From Streptomyces sp. NBC_00377 (GTDB taxonomy: Bacteria > Actinomycetota > Actinomycetes > Streptomycetales > Streptomycetaceae), in NCBI RefSeq assembly GCF_036075115.1, contig NZ_CP107958.1, positions 6,820,001 to 6,884,000 on the forward strand: a stretch of 64,000 nucleotides of DNA, in the 5' to 3' direction. The notes below the pieces were generated by a model. That model made no database searches, was not told the origin of the DNA, and saw only the letters and a program-made list of their open reading frames with translations. The translations under genes and the position numbers were made by a program. This document shows positions 43,839-52,695 of the stretch, piece after piece; positions within the stretch are counted from its first letter, which is position 1; the number at the start of each line of letters is the position of its first letter.

Positions 43839-45281
43839 ATGACCGCCACACTGACCCCGCCGCCACACACCGGTGCGGAGCCCCACCCACGCCGCTGGGC
43901 CGCCGCCGCCGTGATGATGACCGCCGCGCTGATGGACCTCCTCGACACCACCATCGTCAACGTCGCGATCCCCTCCATCGGCCGCGACCTGCACGCCTCC
44001 ACCAGCGAACTGCAGTGGACCGTCTCCGCCTACCTGCTCGGCTTCGCCGCCGCCCTGATCGTCTCCGGGCACCTCGGCGACCGGCTCGGCCGCCGCACCC
44101 TCTTCCTCGCCGGAACCGCCGGATTCGGACTCGCGAGCCTCGCCTGCGGCCTGGCCCAGACGCCCGCTCAGCTCATCGCCGCCCGCGCCCTACAGGGCCT
44201 CCTGGCGGCGGTCCTGATACCCCAGGTGATCGGCTCCTTCCGCACCCTCTTCCAAGGCCGGGAACGCGGCACCGCCTTCGGCATGTACGGCGCCGTCGCC
44301 GGGTTCGCCTCCGCGCTCGGACTGCTGCTCGGCGGAGTCCTCACCGACGCCGACCTGTTCGGCTGGGGCTGGCGGTCGGTGTTCCTGGTGAACGTGCCGG
44401 TGGCCGCGGCGACCCTCGCCGCAGGGGCGCTCCTGGTGCCCGCCACCAAGGAGCGGTCCGCCGGACGACCCGACGTGATCGGCAGCCTCGTCCTCGCCGG
44501 CGCCCTGGTGGCCATCGTGCTGCCCCTGGTACAGGGCCGGGCAAACGGCTGGCCGCTGTGGGGCTGGGCCTGCCTGACCACCGGACTGCTCTCGGTCGCC
44601 GCGCTCGCCGTGTCCGAGGCACGCCGACGCGGTGAAGCCACGGTCCCGCTGCTCCCCGCCCGCGCCTTCCGGCTCCCCGCGTTCTCCGTCGGCGTCCTCG
44701 TCCAGCTCCTCTTCTCCGTCGGTATGCAGGGCTTCTTCCTCGTCTTCGCCGTCTGGCTTCAGGCCGGCCAGGGCTACACGCCGATGCAGGCCGGAGTGGT
44801 CACCGTGGCCTTCTCGGCCGGCGGCTTCCTCACCGCACCGACCGCCGACGCCCTCGCCGTGCGCTACGGCAGGCTCGTCCTCGGCGCCGGAGCACTGCTC
44901 ATGGCGGCAGGCTTCGGCTGGGTGTGGGCCGCGATCCGCGACGCCTCCGACGCCCACACCGCGGCCTGGCCACTGACGCCCGGCCTGATCATCGCCGGCG
45001 CCGGACTCGGCTTCCTCGTCGTGCCCCTGGTCAACGTGGTCCTGTCCGCCGTACCCGCCGACCTCGCCGGCGGCGCGTCCGGCATCTTCTCCACCGCCCA
45101 GCAGTTCGGCGGCGCACTCGGCGCAGCAGTGATCGGCACGGTCTTCTTCGGCCACGCGGACCACGGCCTGACACAGGCGCTGGACACGGCGATGCCATGG
45201 GTGACCGGCGGCTTCGTCCTGTGCGCGGGACTGTGCGCGCTGCTGCCGCACACCGCGACCTCCGACCCCTCCGCCACATGA
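43839..45281 (+). CDS. MFS multidrug exporter, DHA2 (EmrB/QacA) type
   Basis: A 480-residue transporter with about 14 hydrophobic segments. Segment 1 carries MDLLDTTIVNVAIPSI, the DHA2 motif D1; GHLGDRLGRR is motif A; GLLLGGVLTDADLFGWGWRSVFLVNVP is the region after motif C (part). Such proteins export cationic or amphipathic compounds by proton antiport. Its expression is probably under the neighbouring MarR protein. Substrate unknown. Confidence 0.92.
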   Translation: MTATLTPPPHTGAEPHPRRWAAAAVMMTAALMDLLDTTIVNVAIPSIGRDLHASTSELQWTVSAYLLGFAAALIVSGHLGDRLGRRTLFLAGTAGFGLASLACGLAQTPAQLIAARALQGLLAAVLIPQVIGSFRTLFQGRERGTAFGMYGAVAGFASALGLLLGGVLTDADLFGWGWRSVFLVNVPVAAATLAAGALLVPATKERSAGRPDVIGSLVLAGALVAIVLPLVQGRANGWPLWGWACLTTGLLSVAALAVSEARRRGEATVPLLPARAFRLPAFSVGVLVQLLFSVGMQGFFLVFAVWLQAGQGYTPMQAGVVTVAFSAGGFLTAPTADALAVRYGRLVLGAGALLMAAGFGWVWAAIRDASDAHTAAWPLTPGLIIAGAGLGFLVVPLVNVVLSAVPADLAGGASGIFSTAQQFGGALGAAVIGTVFFGHADHGLTQALDTAMPWVTGGFVLCAGLCALLPHTATSDPSAT

Positions 45282-45285
45282 ACAG

Positions 45286-46179
45286 TCACGTGTCGCACTC
45301 CAGCACCGTGCGGCACAACCCGCACCGCGCCCGCACCCGTCCCCGCACCGGCACCCTGATCCGCTGATGGCAGGTGGGACAGGGAAACGTCACCCGCAGC
45401 GACCCCGGCGGGTCCGGGACGAAGGCGTACGGAGTGTCCGGCGCCGCCGCCGACCCATGGGCCTGGGCATGCCGGCGGTCCCGGGCATAACGCCGCCGGC
45501 CCGCCCAGCCCGCCGCCGTCAGCGGAGGCTGCCGCTCGTCATGACGCGCCCGCTCCATGCCCCGCCCGTACGCCGTGTACGCCTGCGCACTGGTGAACCA
45601 CACCGACGGATCCTCACCGAAGACCAGCGACCGCTTCGCCAGCACATACCCGAACTCCTCCGGCGTCAGATACCCCAGCTTCTGCGAGGACGCCGCGTCC
45701 TCCCGGTAGGCGTCCAGGAGGAGCCAGCCCGCCCCCAGATACGTCGTCGCCGTGTCCGTGAGGATCTCGTTGTCCCGCGTGCCCCGGAACGACAGCCCCA
45801 GACGATGCAGATAGACGTGCATGATCTCGTGCGCCAGAGCCGCGCCGATGTCCCGCCGATGCGTACGGAACCGGTCGTTCAACTCCACGAAGTACTCCGG
45901 CCCCGCCGTGAGTTCGATGTTCGCCGCATGCTCCATCTCACGGAAGGCCACGATCACCCGCGCGTCCGGCAGCCGATAGTGCCGCACCAGCTCACGGGCC
46001 ACCCGCTGCACCCCCAGATGCAGGTCGTCGGTGTCGCAGAACGCCACATCCGCCGGGACCACACTGCTCGCGAACTGATGGACCGTGTCGTACGACAACC
46101 GTTTGTACAACGCCGTGACAGCCGCCCGCACCGTCTCGAGATGCGGGTATCCGTGCTCCACCGGCCCGCCGTTCGCCAC
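45286..46179 (-). CDS. Putative zinc metalloprotease with C-terminal zinc ribbon
   Basis: A 297-residue protein of no family I can name. HEIMH (residues 117-121) in GAALAHEIMHVYLHRLG is a gluzincin-like zinc site; NEILTDTATTYLG, about 20 residues later, may give the third ligand (Glu138 or Asp142). The last 35 residues contain CPTC and CGLC, a zinc-ribbon pair. There is no signal peptide. I choose GTG 46179, with GGGGG 7 nt upstream; ATG 46248 would add 23 residues but lacks a ribosome-binding site. It is divergent from chorismate mutase. Possible roles are a cytosolic peptidase or a regulatory protease. Confidence 0.6.
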   Translation of the reverse strand: MANGGPVEHGYPHLETVRAAVTALYKRLSYDTVHQFASSVVPADVAFCDTDDLHLGVQRVARELVRHYRLPDARVIVAFREMEHAANIELTAGPEYFVELNDRFRTHRRDIGAALAHEIMHVYLHRLGLSFRGTRDNEILTDTATTYLGAGWLLLDAYREDAASSQKLGYLTPEEFGYVLAKRSLVFGEDPSVWFTSAQAYTAYGRGMERARHDERQPPLTAAGWAGRRRYARDRRHAQAHGSAAAPDTPYAFVPDPPGSLRVTFPCPTCHQRIRVPVRGRVRARCGLCRTVLECDT

Positions 46180-46266
46180 GCCCGCACCCCCAAGACGCCG
46201 AGAACCCCGTTCCACTGTACGGGCAGCACGGAAACCCGGCCGGGGCATGCCCTAGGGTGATCGCCC

Positions 46267-46623
46267 ATGACCACCAGCAACACCCCCGAAACCGGCGGCG
46301 ACGTCGACCCCGCCGTCCGCGAGGAGCTCGCCCGGCTGCGCGACAGCATCGACAACATCGACGCGGCCGTCGTCCACATGCTCGCCGAGCGCTTCAAGGC
46401 CACCCAGCAGGTCGGACACCTCAAAGCCCGCCACCAGCTGCCGCCCGCCGACCAGGCCCGCGAGGCCCGCCAGATCGCCCGGCTGCGCACCCTCGCCGAG
46501 AACGCCAAACTCGACCCCGCGTTCGCCGAGAAGTTCCTCAACTTCATCATCGCCGAGGTGATCCGTCACCACGAGCGCATCGCCGAGGACACCGTCAACG
46601 GCTCGGCCCCCACACCGCACTGA
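46267..46623 (+). CDS. Chorismate mutase, AroQ class
   Basis: A 118-residue all-helical chorismate mutase that makes prephenate for Phe and Tyr. Residues REELARLRDSIDNIDAAVVHMLAERFKATQQVGHLKARHQLPPAD (parts) match the AroQ fold, with the Arg and Lys positions of the active site (Arg in LRDSID, Lys in HLKARH). FAEKFLNFIIAEVIRHHERI is the third helix. It is a lone gene here. ATG 46267 is preceded by AGGGTGATCG. Confidence 0.9.
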   Translation: MTTSNTPETGGDVDPAVREELARLRDSIDNIDAAVVHMLAERFKATQQVGHLKARHQLPPADQAREARQIARLRTLAENAKLDPAFAEKFLNFIIAEVIRHHERIAEDTVNGSAPTPH

Positions 46624-46866
46624 ACGCACCCGCGCACCGGACCGACGCCAGGCCGTGAGACACCGAGCATGAGAAACCGGCGTGAACACGGGCGTGGAAC
46701 ACCGAGCGTGAAACCCCGGACACGCACCGTCGACAGCCCCGCCCCCTGAGGCACCACCAGTGCCACCCCCGCGCCAGGCCGTCCCACCGGAACAGCGCCC
46801 GGCGCGAGAAGGGACATAGGGCGCGTACCGATCCGCCCCTGTGCCGGACCAGCACTATCAGGCAGC

Positions 46867-49356
46867 ATGTCGTTCATGTCCGTACTGACGCGCGACGAAG
46901 CGCAGAGCCGTGCCAAGCTCCTCGACGTCCACCGCTACACCATCGAGCTCGACCTGACGACCGGCGACGAGACCTTCGAGTCCAGCACCGTCATCCGCTT
47001 CGCCACCCGAGCCCACGGGGACACCTTCATCGAGCTCAGGCCCGCGGCACTGCACTCCGTCACCCTCGACGGCGAGCCCCTCGACCCCCGCACCCTGGTC
47101 GACAACCGGCTCCCGCTGAACGACCTCACCGCCGGCGACCACGAACTGCGCGTCCGGGCGAGCATGCGCTACTCCCGCACCGGCGAAGGCATGCACCGCT
47201 TCACCGACCCCACCGACGGCGAGACCTACCTCTACACCCAACTCTTCATGGACGACGTCCAACGCGTCTTCGCCGCCTTCGACCAGCCCGACCTCAAATC
47301 GGTCTTCGAGCTCACCGTCAAGGCCCCCGACACCTGGACCGTCCTCGCCAACAGCATCACCGAACACCTCGGCGACGGCCACTGGCGGGCCGCCCCCACC
47401 CCCCTCATCTCCACCTACCTCGTCGCCGTCGCCGCCGGCCCCTGGCACTCCGTACGCACCGAACACCACGGACTCCCCTTCGGCCTGCACTGCCGCCGCT
47501 CCCTCGCCCCCCACCTCGACGCCGACGCCGACGAACTCCTCGAGATCACCCGGCAGTGCTACGACCGCTACCACGAGAAGTTCGAGGAGCCCTACCCCTT
47601 CGACTCCTACGACCAGGCGTTCGTCCCCGAGTTCAACGCCGGCGCCATGGAGAACCCCGGCCTCGTCACCTTCCGCGACGACTTCATCTACCGCTCCGCC
47701 GTCACCGACACCGAACGCCAGACCCGCGCCATGGTCATCGCCCACGAAATGGCCCACATGTGGTTCGGCGACCTCGTCACCCTCCAGTGGTGGGACGACA
47801 TCTGGCTCAACGAGTCCTTCGCCGAGTACATGGGCTACCAGACCCTCACCGAAGCCACCCGCCACACCGACACCTGGACCGACTTCGGCGTCGTCCGCAA
47901 AGCCTGGGGCTACGACGCCGACCAGCGCCCCTCCACCCACCCCGTCGCCCCCGAGAACGTCGACGACACCGCCTCCGCACTCCTCAACTTCGACGGCATC
48001 TCCTACGCCAAGGGCGCCTCCGCCCTCCGCCAGCTCGTCACCTGGCTCGGCGAGAAGGACTTCCTCGCCGGCATCAACACCCACTTCGCCCGCCACAAGT
48101 TCGCCAACGCCACCCTCGCCGACTTCATCGACTCCCTCGCCGCCCACACCGACCGCGACGTCCACGCCTGGGCCGACGCCTGGCTGCGCACCACCGGAGT
48201 CGACACCCTCACCCCCACCCTCACCGGCAGCAACGGCGACCACACCCTGACCGTCGACCACCACGGCAGCCGCCCGCACCGCGTCGCCGTCGGCCTCTAC
48301 GACCTCGACCTCGCCGACGAAGGCCGCCTCACCCTCCGCGAACGCCTCGAAGTCGACATCCCCCAGACCACCCCCCGCCCCATCGGCAAACGCCCCGCCC
48401 TGCTGCTCCTCAACGACGGCGACCTCACCTACACCAAGGTCCGCTTCGACCCCACCTCCTTCGAAACCGTCCGCACCAGCCTGTCCGGACTGCCCGACCC
48501 GCTCACCCGCGCCGTCGTCTGGAACGCCCTGCGCGACGCCGTCCGCGACGGAGACCTCGCCCCCACCGCCTACCTCGACGCCGCCCGCGCCCACCTCCCC
48601 AGGGAAACCGACCTCGCCCTCGTCGAAGGCGTCCTCTCCTTCGCCTCCCGCCAGGTCGCCGACCGCTACGTCACCCCCGAACAACGCCCCGCCGCCGTCG
48701 CCACCCTCTCCGCCCTCTGCCGCGACCTCATCCGCCGCACCGAGGACGGCGACCACCCCGGCCTGCGCCTCATCGCCGTCCGCCACTTCATCGCGGTCGC
48801 CGCGCACCCCGACACCATCGCCGCCTGGCTCGCCGACGGCACCGTCCCCGGCGGCCCCGAACTCGACCCCGACCTGCGCTGGCGCGTCCTCGCCCGGCTC
48901 GCCGTCCTCGGCGCCACCGACGACGCCGCGATCACCGCCGAACTCGACCGCGACCCCTCCGCCACCGGCCGGGAAGGCGCCGCACGCTGCCGCGCCGCAC
49001 TCCCCGACGCGGACGCCAAACGCGCGGCCTGGGCCACCATGTTCGAGGACGACAGCCTCTCCAACTACCTCTTCACCGCCACCGCCCAGGGCTTCTGGCA
49101 GCCCGAACAGAGCGACCTCCTGGCCGACTACGTCCCCCGCTTCTACCAGGACGCCGTCGCCGTCGCCGCCCGCCGGGGCCCCGCCATCGCCGAAGCCGCC
49201 GGCCGCTGGGCCTTCCCCGCCCACGCCGCCGATCCCGACACCCTCCGCCTCGGCGAGCAGTGCCTGGCCGACGCCGACCCCATCCCCGCCCTGCGCCGCA
49301 AACTCGTCGACCAACTCGACGACCTGGCACGCGCGTTGCGGGTGAGGGGAGCGTAG
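46867..49356 (+). CDS. pepN: Aminopeptidase N (M1 family)
   Basis: An 829-residue cytosolic zinc aminopeptidase. The substrate motif GAMEN is at 259-263 and the zinc site is HEMAH (293-297), with Glu316 in WLNESFAEYMG, exactly 18 residues after the second His. The N-terminal beta domain (to about 200) and C-terminal alpha domain (from about 430) are complete. It releases N-terminal residues from peptides. The start is ATG 46867; ATG 46876 is an alternative. The 240 bp upstream hold irregular direct repeats such as ACACCGAGC but no gene. Codons are strongly C-ending. Confidence 0.96.
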   Translation: MSFMSVLTRDEAQSRAKLLDVHRYTIELDLTTGDETFESSTVIRFATRAHGDTFIELRPAALHSVTLDGEPLDPRTLVDNRLPLNDLTAGDHELRVRASMRYSRTGEGMHRFTDPTDGETYLYTQLFMDDVQRVFAAFDQPDLKSVFELTVKAPDTWTVLANSITEHLGDGHWRAAPTPLISTYLVAVAAGPWHSVRTEHHGLPFGLHCRRSLAPHLDADADELLEITRQCYDRYHEKFEEPYPFDSYDQAFVPEFNAGAMENPGLVTFRDDFIYRSAVTDTERQTRAMVIAHEMAHMWFGDLVTLQWWDDIWLNESFAEYMGYQTLTEATRHTDTWTDFGVVRKAWGYDADQRPSTHPVAPENVDDTASALLNFDGISYAKGASALRQLVTWLGEKDFLAGINTHFARHKFANATLADFIDSLAAHTDRDVHAWADAWLRTTGVDTLTPTLTGSNGDHTLTVDHHGSRPHRVAVGLYDLDLADEGRLTLRERLEVDIPQTTPRPIGKRPALLLLNDGDLTYTKVRFDPTSFETVRTSLSGLPDPLTRAVVWNALRDAVRDGDLAPTAYLDAARAHLPRETDLALVEGVLSFASRQVADRYVTPEQRPAAVATLSALCRDLIRRTEDGDHPGLRLIAVRHFIAVAAHPDTIAAWLADGTVPGGPELDPDLRWRVLARLAVLGATDDAAITAELDRDPSATGREGAARCRAALPDADAKRAAWATMFEDDSLSNYLFTATAQGFWQPEQSDLLADYVPRFYQDAVAVAARRGPAIAEAAGRWAFPAHAADPDTLRLGEQCLADADPIPALRRKLVDQLDDLARALRVRGA

Positions 49357-49648
49357 GGCCCCGCCCGGGAGCCCGGGAGCCCGGGAGCCCGGGAGTCCGA
49401 GAAGCCCGGGAGCCCGGGAGTCCGAGAAGCCCGGGAGTCCGAGAAGCCCGCCGACCCGGGGGCCCCGGGCCGCCGTGCCACTCAGCGCCCGGTCAGCAGA
49501 ATCCAGCCCGTCCGGCGCTTGAGGACGGCGGGCCGCCGTGCCACTCAGCGCCCGGTCAGCAGAATCCAGCCCGTCCGGCGCTTGAGGACGAGGCCCGTCC
49601 AGGGCCGAAGCGGGGGCCCGGGGGCGCAGCCCCCAGCAGCGCCCACAC

Positions 49649-49680
49649 CAGTCCCGGTGCCATCTCCCGCACCGGGACTG
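49649..49680. terminator. Terminator-like hairpin before the DesA-like gene
   Basis: A perfect 12-bp stem (CAGTCCCGGTGC and its complement) around an 8-nt loop, about 290 bp after pepN. No T-tract follows on the plus strand; AAAA follows instead, so orientation is uncertain. Confidence 0.6.
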
Positions 49681-49697
49681 AAAACACACGTCCCCCG

Positions 49698-49716
49698 TAA
49701 GGGTTCCCTCACCGGA
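49698..49716. promoter_or_regulatory. Weak iron-box-like sequence upstream of the DesA-like gene
   Basis: TAAGGGTTCCCTCACCGGA shares about 12 of 19 positions with the DmdR1 box (TTAGGTTAGGCTCACCTAA), including CTCACC. It lies about 85 bp before the decarboxylase start. It is worth testing because the two genes look like siderophore precursors' enzymes, but the match is weak. Confidence 0.25.
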
Positions 49717-49799
49717 TGTTCCGGACGTGACCGAGCAATCCCCGACAAGCTGACACTCCCCGCTGCGGACAACCACCCCCGCGCCCCGGAGGAGCCCCC

Positions 49800-51158
49800 G
49801 TGAGCATGCCGCCCCTCGCCTCAGGGCCCCAAGGCCCCCACGCCCTACGGCCCTTGCTCACGACCGTCCTCGACGCCCTCGACACCGGCGCCCGCACCCG
49901 CGGAGGACCACTGCCCGCAGGCGGACCGAAAGCGGTCGCCGCCCGCGTACGCCACGCCGTCGGAGACCTGCTCCCCGAAGTCGGCGACCCGCACGCCCTC
50001 ACCACCGTCGTCCGCGCCCTCGCCGAAGGCGCCGCCGACCCCGCCCACCCCCTCTGCGCCGCCCACCTGCACTGCCCGCCCCTCGCCGTCGCCACCGCCG
50101 CCGACCTCGCCGTATCCGCCCTCAACCCCTCCCTCGACTCCTGGGACCAGGCACCGGCCGCATCCGAACTCGAAAAACTCGTGACACAGGCCCTCGCCGC
50201 CCAGGCAGGCATGGCCGACGCACTCGTCACCACCGGCGGCACCGAAGCCAACCAACTCGCCCTCCTCCTCGCCCGCGAAACCCACGGCCCCACCCTCACG
50301 CTCGTCTGCGGCGCCAACGCCCATCACTCCCTGCCCCGCGCCGCCTGGCTCCTCGGCCTCCCCGAACCCGTGATCATCGCCACCCCCACCGGCACCCTCG
50401 ACCCCACCGCCCTCACCCACACCCTCAACACCCTGCCCGGCCCCCTCATCGTCGCCGCCACCGCCGGCACCACCGACGCCGGACTCATCGACCCCCTCCC
50501 CGCCATCGCCGCCCTCACCACCACCCACGGCGCCCGCCTCCACATCGACGCCGCCTACGGCGGCGGCCTCCTCTTCAGCGACCGCCACCGCCACCGACTC
50601 ACCGGCCTCGACACCGCCCACACCCTCACCCTCGACCTGCACAAACTCGGCTGGCAACCCATCGCCGCCGGACTCCTCGCCGTCCGCGACCCCCAGGACC
50701 TCACCGCCCTCCACCACCACGCCGACTACCTCAACGCCGACGACGACACCGAAGCCGGCCTCCCCGACCTCCTCGGCCGCTCCCTGCGCACCACCCGCCG
50801 CCCCGACGCCCTCAAGATCGCCGTCACCCTCAAAACCCTCGGCCGCACCGGCCTCGGCGCCCTCGTCGACCAAGTCTGCGCACACGCCCACGAGTTCGCC
50901 GACCTCATCACCGCACATCCCGGCTTCGAACTCCACGCCCCACCGACCATCAGCACCGTCCTCTTCCGCACCGCACACGCCACCGACGACACCGTCGCCA
51001 CCATCCGCCGCCGCCTCCTCACCCAAGGCCGCGCCGTCCTCGGCCGAGCCCGCCTCGACGGCCGCCTCTGGCTCAAAGCCACCCTCCTCAACCCCCACAC
51101 CCGCCCCACCGACCTCGCCGCTCTCCTCGCACTGGCAGAAGGACACACCCCCCGATGA
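49800..51158 (+). CDS. PLP-dependent group II decarboxylase (DesA-like)
   Basis: A 452-residue decarboxylase of the DDC/DesA type. TTGGTEANQLALLLARE and HIDAAYGGGLLFS (PLP-ring aspartate) are clear; the PLP lysine is in LTLDLHKLGWQP, and ANAHHSLPRAAWLLGL holds the ring-stacking His. Substrate is probably lysine, ornithine or diaminobutyrate. The start is GTG 49800, with GGAGGAG 5 nt upstream. It overlaps the next gene, an amine N-hydroxylase type, by 4 nt (ATGA). The pair matches the first two steps of hydroxamate siderophore synthesis (decarboxylation, then N-hydroxylation). Confidence 0.88.
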   Translation: MSMPPLASGPQGPHALRPLLTTVLDALDTGARTRGGPLPAGGPKAVAARVRHAVGDLLPEVGDPHALTTVVRALAEGAADPAHPLCAAHLHCPPLAVATAADLAVSALNPSLDSWDQAPAASELEKLVTQALAAQAGMADALVTTGGTEANQLALLLARETHGPTLTLVCGANAHHSLPRAAWLLGLPEPVIIATPTGTLDPTALTHTLNTLPGPLIVAATAGTTDAGLIDPLPAIAALTTTHGARLHIDAAYGGGLLFSDRHRHRLTGLDTAHTLTLDLHKLGWQPIAAGLLAVRDPQDLTALHHHADYLNADDDTEAGLPDLLGRSLRTTRRPDALKIAVTLKTLGRTGLGALVDQVCAHAHEFADLITAHPGFELHAPPTISTVLFRTAHATDDTVATIRRRLLTQGRAVLGRARLDGRLWLKATLLNPHTRPTDLAALLALAEGHTPR

Positions 51159-52576
51159 ACACACCCCCACACCCCGCCACCGACACCCCCCGCGACCTCG
51201 TCGGCATCGGCATCGGCCCCAGCAACCTCTCCCTGGCCGCCCTCTCCCACCCCCTCGCCGAACTCGACACCGTCTTCTACGAACAACGCCCCCGATTCGA
51301 CTGGCACCCCGGCCTCCTCCTCGACGGCGCCCGCATCCAAGTCCCCTTCCTCGCCGACCTCGTCACCCTCGCCGACCCCACCAGCCCCTGGACCTTCCTC
51401 AACTACCTCAAAACCCACCAACGCCTCTACCCCTTCTACTTCGCCGAGCGCTTCCACACCCAGCGCGCCGAGTACGACGCCTACTGCCGCTGGACCGCCG
51501 ACCACCTCCCCGCACTCCACTTCCGCCACCAGGTCGACGCCGTCCGCTGGAACCCCGAACGCGACATCTTCGAAGTCGACCACACCCAACTCGACACCGA
51601 CGGCGAAGCCGAAGCCCTCGGCCGCACCCACACCCGCAACGTCGTCCTCGGCATCGGCACCGAGCCCTACATCCCCGACGCCCTGCGCCCCCTCACCGAC
51701 GCCCCCGGCGTACCCGTCATCCACGCCACCGACTACCTCACTCACCGCGACACCCTCCTCGCCGCCGGCCACATCACCGTCGTCGGCTCAGGACAATCCG
51801 GCGCCGAAGTCTTCCTCGACCTTCTCCGCCACCGCCCCACCGGCCACGAACAACTCCACTGGATCGGCCGCACCGACGCCTTCGCCCCCATGGAGTACTC
51901 CAAACTCGGCCTCGAACACTTCACCCCCGACTACACCCGCTACTTCCACGCCCTCCCCGAAAACACCCGCGACCGCCTCACCACCACCCAATGGCAACTC
52001 CACAAAGGCATCGACGCCACCACGCTCGCCGCCATCCACGACGAGCTCTACCGCCGCACCCTCCACGGCGACTGGCCCGACACCGTCCTCACCCCCGGCG
52101 TCCGCGTCCGCACCGCAGGCCGCATCGCCACCACCCAGATCGAACTCCACCTCGAACACCTCCAGCAGAACACCCGCACCCGCCTCACCACCGACGCCGT
52201 CGTCCTCGCCACCGGACACCGCGAACGCTCCCTCGACCGCATCCTCGCCGGCCTCGACCCCTACATCCGCCGCGACAACAGCGAACGCCCCCGCATCGAC
52301 GAACACTTCCGCCTCGTCCTCGACCCCTCCATCACCGCCACCGGCTGCAACGTCTACGTCCAGAACGCAGAACGCCACACCCACGGCGTAGGCGCCCCCG
52401 ACCTCGGCCTCGCCGCCTGGCGCAGCGCCACCATCCTCAACACCCTCACCGGCAAAGAGACCTACCCCCTCCCCACCCGCACCGCCTTCACCACCTTCGG
52501 ACTCGAACAACCACAACCCCGAGTCCCCCAAGCCCGACAGGCCGCCACCCTCACCCCCCTCGCCGACCGACGCTGA
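51155..52576 (+). CDS. Lysine/ornithine/diamine N-monooxygenase (DesB-like)
   Basis: A 473-residue flavin N-hydroxylase of the IucD/SidA/DesB family. FAD binding is GIGIGPSNLSLAAL near residue 18, with YEQRPRFDWHPGLLLDGARIQVPFLADLVTL (parts); NADPH binding is VVGSGQSGAEVFLDLL; VVLATGHRERSL is the C-terminal ATG-type motif. It N-hydroxylates a diamine or amino acid. Neither a DesC acyltransferase nor a DesD/IucA-type synthetase follows, so the product must be used elsewhere. Codon use is extremely C-rich. Confidence 0.9.
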   Translation: MNTPPHPATDTPRDLVGIGIGPSNLSLAALSHPLAELDTVFYEQRPRFDWHPGLLLDGARIQVPFLADLVTLADPTSPWTFLNYLKTHQRLYPFYFAERFHTQRAEYDAYCRWTADHLPALHFRHQVDAVRWNPERDIFEVDHTQLDTDGEAEALGRTHTRNVVLGIGTEPYIPDALRPLTDAPGVPVIHATDYLTHRDTLLAAGHITVVGSGQSGAEVFLDLLRHRPTGHEQLHWIGRTDAFAPMEYSKLGLEHFTPDYTRYFHALPENTRDRLTTTQWQLHKGIDATTLAAIHDELYRRTLHGDWPDTVLTPGVRVRTAGRIATTQIELHLEHLQQNTRTRLTTDAVVLATGHRERSLDRILAGLDPYIRRDNSERPRIDEHFRLVLDPSITATGCNVYVQNAERHTHGVGAPDLGLAAWRSATILNTLTGKETYPLPTRTAFTTFGLEQPQPRVPQARQAATLTPLADRR

Positions 52577-52695
52577 GAGCCAAGGGCACAACCAGACGGA
52601 CCACGCACGCGAAAAGGCGGTGCTCACCCAGTGGCCGACCAGGCCACCGCATGAAACACCGCCCCGCGCAACGCAACTACAGAACCGCCCAGCCG

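Larger units (their letters stand above)
49357..49799. repeat. Repeat-rich intergenic region after pepN
   Basis: A 443-bp gap with three elements: tandem CCCGGGAG octamers alternating with TCCGAGAAG (about 49364-49450); a 61-bp direct repeat at 49467-49527 and 49530-49590 containing CAGCCCGTCCGGCGCTTGAG; and a downstream GGGGGCGCAGCCCCC palindrome (about 49620). The 61-bp unit resembles a dispersed element found many times in Streptomyces chromosomes. No credible gene is present. Confidence 0.85.

Noticed and set aside
46624..46866. A gene between chorismate mutase and pepN
   Set aside because: Only irregular ACACCGAGC/GTGAAACC repeats are present; no frame has a plausible start or composition.
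46858..49776. A 972-codon open frame on the minus strand opposite pepN
   Set aside because: Antisense shadow of pepN; Gly/Val/Glu-rich with no recognisable domain, and it runs through the intergenic repeats.
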